A stretch of 64,000 nucleotides of DNA from Roseburia sp. AF12-17LB (GTDB lineage Bacteria > Bacillota > Clostridia > Lachnospirales > Lachnospiraceae): contig NZ_QUHR01000007.1 in the NCBI RefSeq assembly GCF_003479605.1, positions 62,001 through 126,000 on the forward strand. Direction: 5' to 3'. The notes beneath the pieces are model-generated. The model was not told the origin of the DNA, ran no database searches, and worked only from the letters and a program-made list of their open reading frames with translations. Position numbers and translations under genes: made by a program. Shown here piece by piece: positions 1-8,583 of this stretch (position 1 is the stretch's first letter; every line of letters begins with the position of its first letter).

Positions 1-1
1 T

Positions 2-910
2 AACGGATATATTCATGTAAAAGCCATTCCCGGTGCCGACCCGGTTCTTATTGAAAAAGCAGGCTTTCTTGCCGACCGCATGAGCGTTAATCTGGAGCTT
101 CCGACCGCAGACGGACTGAAGGCTCTTGCACCAAATAAGTCCCGCAAAACCATCTTAAAACCCATGCGTCTGATTCAAAATGGCATTATGGAAAATCAGA
201 ATGAGCTGATGGTTTACCATAAGACCCCGAAATTTGTACCGGCAGGCCAAAGCACCCAGATGATTATCGGTGCCACCCCGGAAAACGATTATCAGATTAT
301 AAAGGTAGCAGAAGGCTTATACCAGAATTTCCAGTTGAAACGAGTCTTCTACTCAGCCTTTGTCAATGTAAATCACAATTCCAATCTGCCAACCCTTCCC
401 GGTGGTCCACCCCTTCTGCGGGAACACCGCCTATATCAGGCAGACTGGCTGCTTCGCTTCTATGGTTTTTCTGCCGGAGAGCTATTAAGCGAAGACCGTC
501 CGGATTTTAATATCTTCTTAGACCCGAAATGCGATTGGGCACTCCGCCACTTAGAAGCCTTCCCGGTAGAGATTAACCGGGCAGATTACAACACCTTACT
601 ACGTGTTCCGGGCATTGGTGTGAAATCTGCCAACCGTATTGTAAAAGCCCGCCGGCACAGTCGCCTTGACTTTTCCGATTTAAAGAAAATCGGAGTTGTC
701 TTAAAACGGGCTGCCTACTTTATTACCTGCTCCGGTCGTATGATGTATTCCATTCCACAAAATGAAGATTATATCTGCAGCTGTCTGATGCAGGATAAAA
801 CTCAGATTCCGAAGGAAATACGGGATTCCAGTTATAAGCAGATTTCCTTCTTCGATGAAGATGCCTTAAGTGATTTTAAACTGACCACCAACGATTTATG
901 CGTCGGATAA
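2..910 (+). CDS. Radical SAM DNA modification/repair family protein (C-terminal part)
   Basis: The frame is open from the first bases, so the gene begins upstream and only its last 302 residues are visible. The radical SAM cysteine cluster lies outside the window. The visible end holds a helix-hairpin-helix motif, LLRVPGIGVKSANRIVKAR near visible residue 200, which normally binds DNA backbone. This architecture fits the family annotated as 'putative DNA modification/repair radical SAM protein' (TIGR03916), whose usual partner is the gene that follows 47 bases later. The exact reaction is unknown for the family. Family assignment is fairly secure; function is inferred. Confidence 0.8.
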   Translation, partial: NGYIHVKAIPGADPVLIEKAGFLADRMSVNLELPTADGLKALAPNKSRKTILKPMRLIQNGIMENQNELMVYHKTPKFVPAGQSTQMIIGATPENDYQIIKVAEGLYQNFQLKRVFYSAFVNVNHNSNLPTLPGGPPLLREHRLYQADWLLRFYGFSAGELLSEDRPDFNIFLDPKCDWALRHLEAFPVEINRADYNTLLRVPGIGVKSANRIVKARRHSRLDFSDLKKIGVVLKRAAYFITCSGRMMYSIPQNEDYICSCLMQDKTQIPKEIRDSSYKQISFFDEDALSDFKLTTNDLCVG

Positions 911-957
911 ACTGCTATAACCATGATTTTTCAGTAAACAGGAAAGGACTTTTTCTT

Positions 958-1749
958 ATGCATATATTTCTCTGTGAAGATTCCATCGATGGCATCTTTA
1001 CCGGCATCTATGATGCCTGGGCCAGCAGATATGGGCACAAAAATATAAAGCTTTGTATCAATGATACGATAACTTACGAACTCTTTTCTGAATATATTAC
1101 TGTCACACCGGATTCCGAAAAGAGCAAAAAGGTTGGACGCACCATTATTGCCCGTCTTGGCATGGAGGTCTATCAGGATATTCTTCAGGCGGTTCTTGCC
1201 CATGATGATAAGAAAAAGAATGAGCATCCGGACAAAGCCGACTGCATTTACCGTACACTCTTATATGGATTTTCTTTAGCGGATGGTCATCGGATTTTAC
1301 AGGCTCTTGGCAATCCTTATATTGCAAGAGTCTTTGAACTAAGTCGTTCCACCGGAAATGAAGCCCACCATCTGCTTGGTTTTTTACGTTTTCAGGAACT
1401 GGAAAACGGAGTCCTGTTTTCTACCATCCACCCTAAGAATCAGGTGATTTCCGTTCTGGCAGAACATTTTACTGACCGCCTTCCACAGGAACATTTTATG
1501 ATTTATGATGCAACACACCAGATTGCCGCCATTCACAAAGCCGGCAGTGGATACTTCCTTACGGATGCATCCAATTTAAATCCGGACGTTATCACACGGC
1601 TTTCCCCTGCCGAGAAGGAATACCAGAAGCTCTGGTGCGGTTTCTTTGACAGCATTGCCATTGAAGCAAGAAAGAATCCGAAGCTGCAAAGTCAGAATAT
1701 TCCAAAACGTTTCTGGAAAGACACGGTGGAACTGGCATCCGGTAAATAA
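958..1749 (+). CDS. Probable DNA metabolism protein, TIGR03915/DUF4130 type
   Basis: A 263-residue soluble protein starting MHIFLCEDS. The ATG at 958 is chosen because GGAAAGGA lies a few bases upstream; an earlier in-frame ATG at 898 overlaps the previous gene and has no ribosome site. It matches the partner family that nearly always follows the radical SAM/HhH protein, and the two are probably one transcript. In some genomes this domain is fused to a uracil-DNA glycosylase-like domain, which is absent here given the length. A role in DNA repair or base modification follows from the partnership only. Confidence 0.75.
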   Translation: MHIFLCEDSIDGIFTGIYDAWASRYGHKNIKLCINDTITYELFSEYITVTPDSEKSKKVGRTIIARLGMEVYQDILQAVLAHDDKKKNEHPDKADCIYRTLLYGFSLADGHRILQALGNPYIARVFELSRSTGNEAHHLLGFLRFQELENGVLFSTIHPKNQVISVLAEHFTDRLPQEHFMIYDATHQIAAIHKAGSGYFLTDASNLNPDVITRLSPAEKEYQKLWCGFFDSIAIEARKNPKLQSQNIPKRFWKDTVELASGK

Positions 1750-1818
1750 ATGTTTCTATTGTTTTCTGGCAGACTTTACCTGGCAGTCTCTACCCGGCAG
1801 CAGAGTACATGCAGATGA

Positions 1819-2490
1819 AACCATAAACTGGATAATGTCTACTTTGTGCCATATCCTGGAAAAGATTTGTGTCCTGCCGGTATGACAGAAGAAGAGCGCA
1901 CCGATTATGCACTGTTTGAGCTGAATAAATTATTGAAATATGTTGTCTATCCGGAAGATGTTGCCTGTATTTATATGGAGCCGGTTATGGGCGAAGGCGG
2001 CTATGTCGTTCCTTCCAGGAAATTCATACAAAGTGTCCGCGAGATTTGTGACAAACATGGAATTCTCCTGATTTTCGACGAAATCCAGTGTGGCTACGGA
2101 CGTACCGGCAAAATGTGGGCAAGCCAGAACTTCGACGTTGTGCCTGATATTATGACAGTTGGTAAAGCCATTGCCGGCGGTCTTCCAATGAGTGCCGTGA
2201 TTTCCACCCCGGAAATTATGGATAAATGGCCGGTTGGTACCCATGGAACCACTTTTGGCGGAAATCCTTGCATCTCCGATGTCCGTGGTATCGGTCTTAT
2301 GGTTGCCATTGAATTTTCCCATAAGGATGGCTCCCCGGCACCAGACATCTGGGCAAAAGTAAAGAAAGGCTGCTTAGAACGCCATATGCTCACCTTAAAC
2401 TGTGGCGTAAATGGAAATGGTATGCGGTTTGCCACTCCATTAAATGTCAAAAAAGAAGAAATCGATGAGGGACTGTCTGCCTTCCGAGCG
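1819..2490 (+). pseudogene. Class III aminotransferase remnant with internal deletion
   Basis: The translated remnant contains clear class III PLP-aminotransferase blocks: FDEIQCGYGRTGKMWA, then the PLP-lysine segment TVGKAIAGGLPMSA, then TTFGGNP. Directly after GGNPC the text jumps to ISDVRGIGLMVAIEF, so about 80-100 residues that normally separate these blocks are missing. The N-terminal third is absent too: in-frame homology begins at about 1819 after a stop. At about 2485-2490 the frame runs into a GntR-type helix-turn-helix. It is very unlikely to be active. The parent could be a GABA/ornithine-type enzyme. Confidence 0.85.
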
Positions 2491-2855
2491 TGTTCTTGCA
2501 ACACAATATGGAGTCAGCCGTAATGTCATCCGGGAAGCCATCAAGATTCTTACCGAGAAAAAACTGGTTACGAATGTAATCGGCAAAGGCAATTATGTTA
2601 CGCTTCCAAATGAAACGGATCTTGTAGATATGGTTGAATCTGCCCTGAACACTTCCGCTTCGTGTCTTCTATATGACACTGAATAACCTGATCAGTAAAT
2701 CGATTTATTATGGTGAAGGGAATACCTCTTATGGAAGAATTACTGCACAGCAAGAGCATGAACAAATTTTATTATCCCTTAAGAACCGGGATATGGATGC
2801 TTATAAAATGGCTATCCACTTACACTTAGAATTAATCAGGCAGCTACTCCAGTAG
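2486..2855 (+). pseudogene. GntR/FadR-family regulator remnant with internal deletion
   Basis: The first part encodes a GntR winged-helix core (PSERVLATQYGVSRNVIREA, then GKGNYVTL), fused in a shifted frame to the end of the aminotransferase remnant. After ALNTSAS the frame closes. A different frame from about 2676 carries what looks like the C-terminal helices of an FCD ligand-binding domain (AQQEHEQILLSLKNRDMDAY), ending at 2855. The middle of the regulator is therefore deleted and the halves are out of frame. There is no intact start. It is decayed, together with the aminotransferase piece. Confidence 0.75.
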
Positions 2856-2878
2856 GAGTGCTGCCCCTTTTTATTTAC

Positions 2879-3718
2879 TTATTGCTGATATTTTTCCAAT
2901 ATAAGTTTCGCCTGCTCTTCATCTATCTGCAGTTCTTCCTGCAATAATGACAGAATTTCCGTATCTTCTTTTCCTAGTTTACGGCTGAGTTTTATAATGC
3001 CTTCTTCCAGTCCAGCTTTTCTTCCTTCTTCTTCGCCCTGTCTTCGAATCCTCTCTTCTCTCTCAAAACTCTTCATATATGCAAGACCTACCTCTCCATC
3101 CCGCTTGACTGCTGTTACCATCCGGTGTAACTTTTTCAGACTCTCGGTGGAAGCATTCTCTATGGATGAATGCTCCATGTAATGTAGTAGCTGTTTTAAT
3201 TCCTCCGGCGGGTTTCCTTCCCTTCCTCTTGTATACAGGAATATGGTCTGTGCGCCATCCTCATACTCTAATTCCGGCACTTCGATACAACCATTCTTGA
3301 TTGTATACACCATACGATTCAGTCCAAAGGGGTCATAAGTTGTAATAAAAATTACGATGACATTCCGAAGACTCCCATATGTATCACCTGCATTCAGATT
3401 GCTTGCATCAATCTTCGCATGGTAAAACCGGACTCTCCGTGGTAATGATATGATTTCTTCTTTTCCACCATTCTGGTCTGGTTCTATATCAAAGATTTCT
3501 CCGTTCTCCTCATCCAGATATACATCCAGCCGAATGCCGTGGGTTTCCAAATTTTCTCCGCAGAAGAAACGCTGCGGCACTACCGTAAGCTTTCCTATCT
3601 GCCGGTGTAGAATACACTCCAAAATATACCTCGCCGACTGTTCCCCATAAATTTTGTGACTGGTCAGGCTATTTACCAGAAAGTCATCCACCAGATTCAG
3701 CTCTTCTAAAGTTTTCAT
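2879..3718 (-). CDS. Rpn family recombination-promoting nuclease/putative transposase, copy 1
   Basis: A 279-residue PD-(D/E)XK-fold protein of the Rpn/PDDEXK_2 type. The start at 3718 follows AGGAGG closely. The N-terminal core carries RLDVYLDEENGEIFDIE, with D65 and E79 fitting the nuclease acids. A charged helical tail follows FEREERIRRQGEEEG. Residues 1 to about 235 are nearly identical to copy 2 (30656-31483), but the tails then diverge completely. Rpn proteins are DNA endonucleases; some act in phage defence and are restrained by a short product made from an internal start in the same gene. A conserved internal ATG at 3076 could give a 65-residue tail product. Confidence 0.85.
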   Translation of the reverse strand: MKTLEELNLVDDFLVNSLTSHKIYGEQSARYILECILHRQIGKLTVVPQRFFCGENLETHGIRLDVYLDEENGEIFDIEPDQNGGKEEIISLPRRVRFYHAKIDASNLNAGDTYGSLRNVIVIFITTYDPFGLNRMVYTIKNGCIEVPELEYEDGAQTIFLYTRGREGNPPEELKQLLHYMEHSSIENASTESLKKLHRMVTAVKRDGEVGLAYMKSFEREERIRRQGEEEGRKAGLEEGIIKLSRKLGKEDTEILSLLQEELQIDEEQAKLILEKYQQ

Positions 3719-3950
3719 ATTTCCTCCTTTTCCCATAATGCAAGGAAAAGCAGGATTACATATCCTGTTCCGATTCTGAAATTCCGCTTATTCAATGCAC
3801 TATGCGTTCGTAAATTGTAATTAGAATTTAAAAGCATAGAATTCATTGAATTGATACTAGAAATTTAGATTGGCTTTTTCCACTCGAAAATCAGAATATA
3901 TGCTTTGTGTTGATTGTAACAAATGCATATTTATAATACAAGTAAAATAT
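3719..3950. repeat. Conserved upstream block of Rpn copy 1
   Basis: About 230 bases of AT-rich non-coding DNA upstream of Rpn copy 1 are nearly the same as the block upstream of copy 2 (31484-31712). The match breaks off near the run AACAAATGC. So the duplicated unit is 5' flank plus the N-terminal coding part, not the whole gene. The block presumably holds the promoter. No terminal inverted repeats or target duplication are obvious. Confidence 0.8.
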
Positions 3951-4000
3951 TTATTGACAGTAAAATATTTATAAAATCCGATTCCCTTCTGACAGGAAGG

Positions 4001-4777
4001 CTACTTCACTTTTCCAAATAATTTTCTGGCATTTTCCCAGGTAACTGTTTCCACTTCTTCCGGTGTTGTTCCGGTCAGTTCGGCAATGGTTTTTACTACA
4101 TAAATAAGATTCCTTGAATCGTTCCGGGTGCCACGATGCGGTTCCGGTGCCATATAGGGACAGTCAGTTTCCAATACAATGTGAGGCAGTCCGATTTCTG
4201 CCACGGTCTCCTTTAACTTCTTTGCATTTTTGAAGGTAACTACACCGCCGACACCAATATAATATCCCATTTTCACATATTCTTTCGCCATTTCCCTGGA
4301 ATAAGAATAACAATGAATGACACCCGGAATGTCATCCTTATGGGCCTGCTGCATAATTTTCATGGTATCCTCTGCGGCATCTCTGGAATGAATGATAACC
4401 GGAAGACTCATTTCTTTTGCCAGTGCAAGCTGGCGGCAGAATATTTCCCGCTGTGCCTGCTGCACTGTTGGCTCCTTATCCCAATAATAATCAAGCCCGA
4501 TTTCTCCGATGGCAACGGTTTTCTCCCAGGAAGCCTTTCCCTTTATCCATGCTAAATTTTCTTCCGTTGCATCTTCGATATTGCTTGGATGAATTCCGAT
4601 TGCTGCATAAATATAATCGTATTTCTCTGCCAGTGCTACGCTATCCACGCAGCCGGCAAAGTCTGCGCCTACGTTAATTACCCGCTTTATGTTCTGCTCC
4701 GGAAGAGAAGAAACAAGCTGTTCTCTGTCCTCTTTGAATTTCTCATCATCATAATGTGCATGTGTCTCAAAAATCAT
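4001..4777 (-). CDS. tatD: TatD family metal-dependent deoxyribonuclease
   Basis: A 258-residue TIM-barrel hydrolase. The metal-binding ETHAHYDD motif is at the N-terminus, VIHSRDAAEDT and VIHCYSYS in the middle, and ETDCPYMAPEPHRG near the end, all standard for TatD (3'-5' exonuclease/DNase roles). It starts 18 bases after the response regulator stop, so it may be read through from the two-component operon. In most Firmicutes tatD directly follows metG. Here metG lies 7.6 kb away on the same strand with an exporter island between them. Confidence 0.93.
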   Translation of the reverse strand: MIFETHAHYDDEKFKEDREQLVSSLPEQNIKRVINVGADFAGCVDSVALAEKYDYIYAAIGIHPSNIEDATEENLAWIKGKASWEKTVAIGEIGLDYYWDKEPTVQQAQREIFCRQLALAKEMSLPVIIHSRDAAEDTMKIMQQAHKDDIPGVIHCYSYSREMAKEYVKMGYYIGVGGVVTFKNAKKLKETVAEIGLPHIVLETDCPYMAPEPHRGTRNDSRNLIYVVKTIAELTGTTPEEVETVTWENARKLFGKVK

Positions 4778-4795
4778 AAAAATCCTCTTTCTATT

Positions 4796-5413
4796 TTACA
4801 AATGCTGGTAATAAAATACCGCCAGCTGCGTCCGGTCTCTTAGGGACAGCTTTTCTAATATGCTGCTGATATAGTTGCGGACAGTTCCTTCACTTAAGAA
4901 TAATGCTTCCGCGATTTCCTTGTTGCTGCATCCAAGTGCCACCTGGTGAATGATTTCCTGCTCTTTTTCACTGATATCATAGCTGGCATAGTCAAAGCTT
5001 TCCTTATTCTGCATCAGAACCGGAAGCTTATTCACAATTTCCCCACCAAAAACGCTCTGTCCGCTCATGACTGCATTTAACGATGGAACAATTGCTGCAA
5101 AATCCTGCTTCAGGCAATAGCCTTTCGCACCGATTCGTAACGCCTCCACAATATATTCATCATCGGAAAATGTGGTCAGAAACAGCACCCTTGCCGTCTT
5201 GTCTTCTGCAAGAATCTGCTCTGCCGCATCCAGACCATTCATTGGCTTCATCTGGATATCCATTAATAAAATGTCCGGCTGAAGCTCTTCATATAATTTT
5301 ACCGCTTCACTTCCATCGGTGCCTGTTCCAACTACCTCCACTCCCTTGGCGCAGAGAATGGTCTGCAGGGAAAATACCACATCTTCGTCATCATCTATTA
5401 TCAGGACTCTCAT
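4796..5413 (-). CDS. LuxR/NarL-family response regulator (LnrK-like)
   Basis: A 205-residue regulator with an N-terminal receiver (LIIDDDED, phosphoacceptor D52 in LLMDIQM) and a C-terminal LuxR-type helix-turn-helix (EVALGCSNKEIAEALFLSEG-like region near residues 155-185, sequence IAEALFLSEGTVRNYIS). Its ATG overlaps the last bases of the kinase gene, so the two are translationally coupled. The pair is divergent from two ABC exporters whose promoters share a duplicated element, the most likely binding site. In Bacillus the related LnrJ/LnrK pair controls the LnrLMN exporter; the same relation is inferred here. Confidence 0.9.
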   Translation of the reverse strand: MRVLIIDDDEDVVFSLQTILCAKGVEVVGTGTDGSEAVKLYEELQPDILLMDIQMKPMNGLDAAEQILAEDKTARVLFLTTFSDDEYIVEALRIGAKGYCLKQDFAAIVPSLNAVMSGQSVFGGEIVNKLPVLMQNKESFDYASYDISEKEQEIIHQVALGCSNKEIAEALFLSEGTVRNYISSILEKLSLRDRTQLAVFYYQHL

Positions 5414-6531
5414 ACTGCCTCCTCTTTCTTTCGAATTGATATAAATATTTTAAAACCTTTTTCGCAGTTTACATGAATGCTTCCGCCCAGCGACTCCACA
5501 CGTTCCCGCATATTCGAAAGTCCCATGCCTCCGGCTGCACTCTTAAGGTCATCCTTTTCTTCCCGCATCTGCTCCGTTGCCTTTTTCTGCTTTTCCTCAT
5601 CCGTACCATTGTCCTCGATGGTCATCTGATACAGTGCCGGATGTTCCCTGAGAACAATCTCAATCCGGTCACCGTTGCTGTATTTGACAATATTTGACAT
5701 TGCTTCTTTTACGGCTGCGATAAAACAATATTTGACTTTTCGTGGAACATTCTGTGACATATCGTATTCTAAATCCAGATGATAATGCTGCTTCATTTCC
5801 CGGGTTGCCTCTAATAATGCCTGCTTTAAATCCACGGAATCATCATGCAGATCATGCACACTTTCCCGGATATTATTCATGGCAAGATTTAAGGTATCAT
5901 TTACCTTTAAAAGCTGACCATGCAGCGGCTCTTCCTCATATACGGTGCTCAGTGCTCCCATCTGAAGGATTGCCCGGGAGAGCATATGCCCCACATTATC
6001 ATGGATTTCCCTTGCAATCCGGTTCCGCTCCTTTAGCGTTGCCATATAGATTTCCGTATCCTGTTCCTCTAAAAGCTTGCGGTTCTTCTCCCGCATCACA
6101 AGGCTTAACTCTGTGCTGGTATCCCGGAGTCGTATCAGATTCCGCTTCAACTCCGTTGCCTGCCTGGTGCAATGAGCCAACAGCACCGCCACTAATGATA
6201 AGAACAGCCAGATGGCTGTCATCCACGGTTGGTACACCGGCAGTGCATAAAAGAATAAAACTGCAAATCCCATGCCCCACCACAGACTGAACCAGAAGCT
6301 GTCAAAAAATACCAGCGGCAGCAAAAAAGTAAAGCCCGGCTCGATTAGACACAGTACTGCCATTGCTATCAGCAATGCACCAATGACTTTCCGGTTTTCA
6401 ATATAAAGAGTCAACGCTGCCACAATCAGACCAATGATGAAGATTACAACTCTGCGGTAGTCTCCCTCTAAATGGAAAATAAGGCAGCTGCACATGGCAA
6501 AAAGAAGTAACTTATCCAGTATTCTTAACAT
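5410..6531 (-). CDS. HisKA_3 sensor histidine kinase (LnrJ-like)
   Basis: A 373-residue membrane kinase. Residues 8-120 form about five hydrophobic helices with almost no outside loop, so the sensor is probably intramembrane. A coiled linker leads to the dimerisation box RNRIAREIHDNVGHML with H178 as phosphoacceptor, and a C-terminal HATPase domain has GGMGLSNMRERV. This is the NarL-partner kinase class that often senses membrane-active compounds. The stop overlaps the regulator start. The start at 6531 is 51 bases from the divergent exporter promoter element. Confidence 0.9.
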   Translation of the reverse strand: MLRILDKLLLFAMCSCLIFHLEGDYRRVVIFIIGLIVAALTLYIENRKVIGALLIAMAVLCLIEPGFTFLLPLVFFDSFWFSLWWGMGFAVLFFYALPVYQPWMTAIWLFLSLVAVLLAHCTRQATELKRNLIRLRDTSTELSLVMREKNRKLLEEQDTEIYMATLKERNRIAREIHDNVGHMLSRAILQMGALSTVYEEEPLHGQLLKVNDTLNLAMNNIRESVHDLHDDSVDLKQALLEATREMKQHYHLDLEYDMSQNVPRKVKYCFIAAVKEAMSNIVKYSNGDRIEIVLREHPALYQMTIEDNGTDEEKQKKATEQMREEKDDLKSAAGGMGLSNMRERVESLGGSIHVNCEKGFKIFISIRKKEEAV

Positions 6532-6581
6532 TCTTCTTCCCCTTCCTTAGGGTTCTACTGCATTTACTGTATCATTTTTCC

Positions 6582-6653
6582 TAAGATATGACAAATGTCA
6601 TTTTATTTCCTGACAGAATGCACTTACCAGTCCTCCGCTCACTCTACTATACT
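6582..6653 (+). promoter_or_regulatory. Exporter promoter A with 47-bp duplicated operator-like element
   Basis: Bases 6582-6628 are identical over 47 bp to 8505-8551. The element contains ATGACAAATGTCAT (arms ATGACA/TGTCAT) and a second TGACA 22 bp further, two helical turns away. TTACCA (6624-6629), 18 bases and TATACT (6648-6653) form a weak -35/-10 pair overlapped by the element. This suits an activator-dependent promoter, probably driven by the adjacent LuxR-type regulator. Confidence 0.7.
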
Positions 6654-6701
6654 ACATTTATAAAACCGCTATTATTTATCTCTATCTACAGGAGGCATAA
6701 C

Positions 6702-7613
6702 ATGGATGCAATACAGATTTCACACTTGAAAAAATATTATTCCGATATAAAAGCAGTAGATGATATTTCTTTTTCTGTTAAAAAAGGAGATTTATTTGGA
6801 CTGCTCGGTGTAAATGGTGCCGGAAAATCCACTACGATTCATATTCTTTGCACGTTACTTAAAGCAACTGCAGGAACTGTCAAAATATGTGATTACGATG
6901 CTTTTAAAGAAGCCAATGCCATCCGCAATAAAATTGGAGTTGTTTTTCAGAATAATACTTTAGATGATTATCTGACAGTAAAAGAAAATCTTTTGATGAG
7001 AGGCTTTCTATATGAAAAAGATTTAAAGACGGTTCAAAAAAATCTCTATGAGATTGCCGAAATTCTTAACATTCAAAATTTATTATCACGACCTTTTCGT
7101 AAATTATCCGGTGGTCAGAAACGACGCTGCGAAATTGCCCGGGCACTCATGAATACTCCTGAAATATTATTTCTAGATGAGCCTTCTACCGGGCTTGACC
7201 CGCAGACCAGAAAACTTATGTGGGACTGTCTGGAAAGTCTCCGGTTAAAGCGCCATATGACAATTTTTCTCACCACACACTATATGGAAGAAGCCTCTAT
7301 GGCACAACAACTTTGCATTATGGATGCCGGAAAAATCATTGCTTCCGGCTCTCCATCCCAGTTAAAAAATAAATATGCTTCCGATACTTTAAAAATCTAT
7401 ACTGACAAAATTACACCATTGAACCGGGAATTGGCTGCTCTTTCACTGGCTTCTTACCGCCTCCCTAACGGAATTGCAATTCCCCTATCTACTACCAAAG
7501 ATGCTTTGCATATCATGCCCCAGATAACCACTCCCTATGATGGCATTGAAATTATTCAAGGCAGTATGGATGATGCTTTTATTCAAATAACAGGAAAAAA
7601 ACTGGAGGATTAA
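6702..7613 (+). CDS. ABC transporter ATP-binding protein (first exporter)
   Basis: A 303-residue ATPase starting at the ATG after AGGAGGCATAAC. Walker A is GVNGAGKST, the signature is LSGGQKRR, Walker B is ILFLDEP followed by STGLDPQTRK, and the switch histidine lies in FLTTHYMEE. The C-terminal extension (about residues 215-303) fits drug/antibiotic exporter ATPases of the DrrA/CcmA kind. The permease begins 3 bases after its stop. It is transcribed from promoter A and faces the two-component genes. Confidence 0.92.
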   Translation: MDAIQISHLKKYYSDIKAVDDISFSVKKGDLFGLLGVNGAGKSTTIHILCTLLKATAGTVKICDYDAFKEANAIRNKIGVVFQNNTLDDYLTVKENLLMRGFLYEKDLKTVQKNLYEIAEILNIQNLLSRPFRKLSGGQKRRCEIARALMNTPEILFLDEPSTGLDPQTRKLMWDCLESLRLKRHMTIFLTTHYMEEASMAQQLCIMDAGKIIASGSPSQLKNKYASDTLKIYTDKITPLNRELAALSLASYRLPNGIAIPLSTTKDALHIMPQITTPYDGIEIIQGSMDDAFIQITGKKLED

Positions 7614-7616
7614 CCT

Positions 7617-8507
7617 ATGATACTAATTTCATTTATAAAACGTAATATCTTACTTTATTTCCGAGACCGAATCAGTGTATTCTTTTCTCTTCTTTCTACT
7701 CTTATTGTGTTAACCCTTATGATTGCATTTCTCGGACAGGGAAATATTGATTCCACAATTCAGGTTCTTGGAACCGGTCTGAAATACGAAGCTGTTCATG
7801 CATCTTCGCTCATCATTATCTGGACCATTGCCGGTATCCTGGTTGTCAATGCCGTAAGCATTTCCATGACTCTGGTGGGAACCATGGTAAGAGATGAGGA
7901 ATCCGGTAAGATATCTGCATTTTTTGTTGCACCCGTAAAACGTGGATACTATGTTGCAGGTTATGTCATTGCTGCAATTATTGTCTCCTTTATCATGTGC
8001 CTGCTCACATTGATAATCGGAATCATCTATCTTGGTATTGCTAATGGCTCCTTTATAACTGCCCATGATACTTTAGAAATTCTCTTTGCACTTCTTGCAA
8101 TTATTTTTTCCTCTGCTTCCTTTGTCTTTTTATGCGCTTCTTTTATTCATACCAATAGTGCATTCAATGGTCTGACCACGCTTTTGGGTACTCTGATTGG
8201 ATTTTTTGCTGCAATTTATGTTCCATACGGCAATATGCCCCAGACTCTTAAATATATCATCCGCTTTCTTCCAGCCTTTCAGGGGGCTTCCGCCATTCGT
8301 GAAATCTGGATGAATCAGGAATTGCAATGGTTTCATTGCCCCTCCGAAATAAAGACCGGATATGCGGATTATATGGGACTTACCATTTCTTTTAGAAATG
8401 CCACTCTTTCCCCTCATATGAAAATACTATATATGTTTATCTCAGGTCTTATCTTCCTTGGTCTTGCAACGGCTATTCTTTCAAGGAAAAGACAACAGGA
8501 ACGTTAA
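7617..8507 (+). CDS. ABC-2 type permease (first exporter)
   Basis: A 296-residue protein with about six hydrophobic segments, the ABC-2 permease layout. The ribosome site GGAGG lies within the end of the ATPase gene, so the two are coupled. The conserved ABC-2 pattern (soluble stretch after helix 2 with RDEESGKISAFFVAPVKR, later LPAFQGASAIREIW) is recognisable. Together with the ATPase it would form a homodimeric exporter. The substrate is unknown; an antibiotic or membrane-active peptide/lipid is the usual type. Its last codons overlap promoter B. Confidence 0.9.
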   Translation: MILISFIKRNILLYFRDRISVFFSLLSTLIVLTLMIAFLGQGNIDSTIQVLGTGLKYEAVHASSLIIIWTIAGILVVNAVSISMTLVGTMVRDEESGKISAFFVAPVKRGYYVAGYVIAAIIVSFIMCLLTLIIGIIYLGIANGSFITAHDTLEILFALLAIIFSSASFVFLCASFIHTNSAFNGLTTLLGTLIGFFAAIYVPYGNMPQTLKYIIRFLPAFQGASAIREIWMNQELQWFHCPSEIKTGYADYMGLTISFRNATLSPHMKILYMFISGLIFLGLATAILSRKRQQER

Positions 8508-8575
8508 GATATGACAAATGTCATTTTATTTCCTGACAGAATGCACTTACCTTCTGCAGCTCTTTTCCCTATACT
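8505..8575 (+). promoter_or_regulatory. Exporter promoter B, duplicate of promoter A
   Basis: The 47-bp element at 8505-8551 is an exact copy of the one at 6582-6628. TTACCT (8547-8552), 17 bases, and TATACT (8570-8575) repeat the same architecture. It would drive the second exporter operon. Its first bases overlap the end of the first permease gene. Confidence 0.7.
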
Positions 8576-8583
8576 TAAGTTAT

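Noticed and set aside
1819..2490. Programmed frameshift or intact aminotransferase
   Set aside because: The middle 80-100 residues and the N-terminus are missing, so frameshifting would not restore an enzyme.
2879..3950. Rpn copies as classical insertion sequences
   Set aside because: No terminal inverted repeats or target duplications found, and tails differ between copies.
5742..6290. 182-residue plus-strand frame over the kinase gene
   Set aside because: Proline/histidine-rich shadow of the kinase with no family signal.
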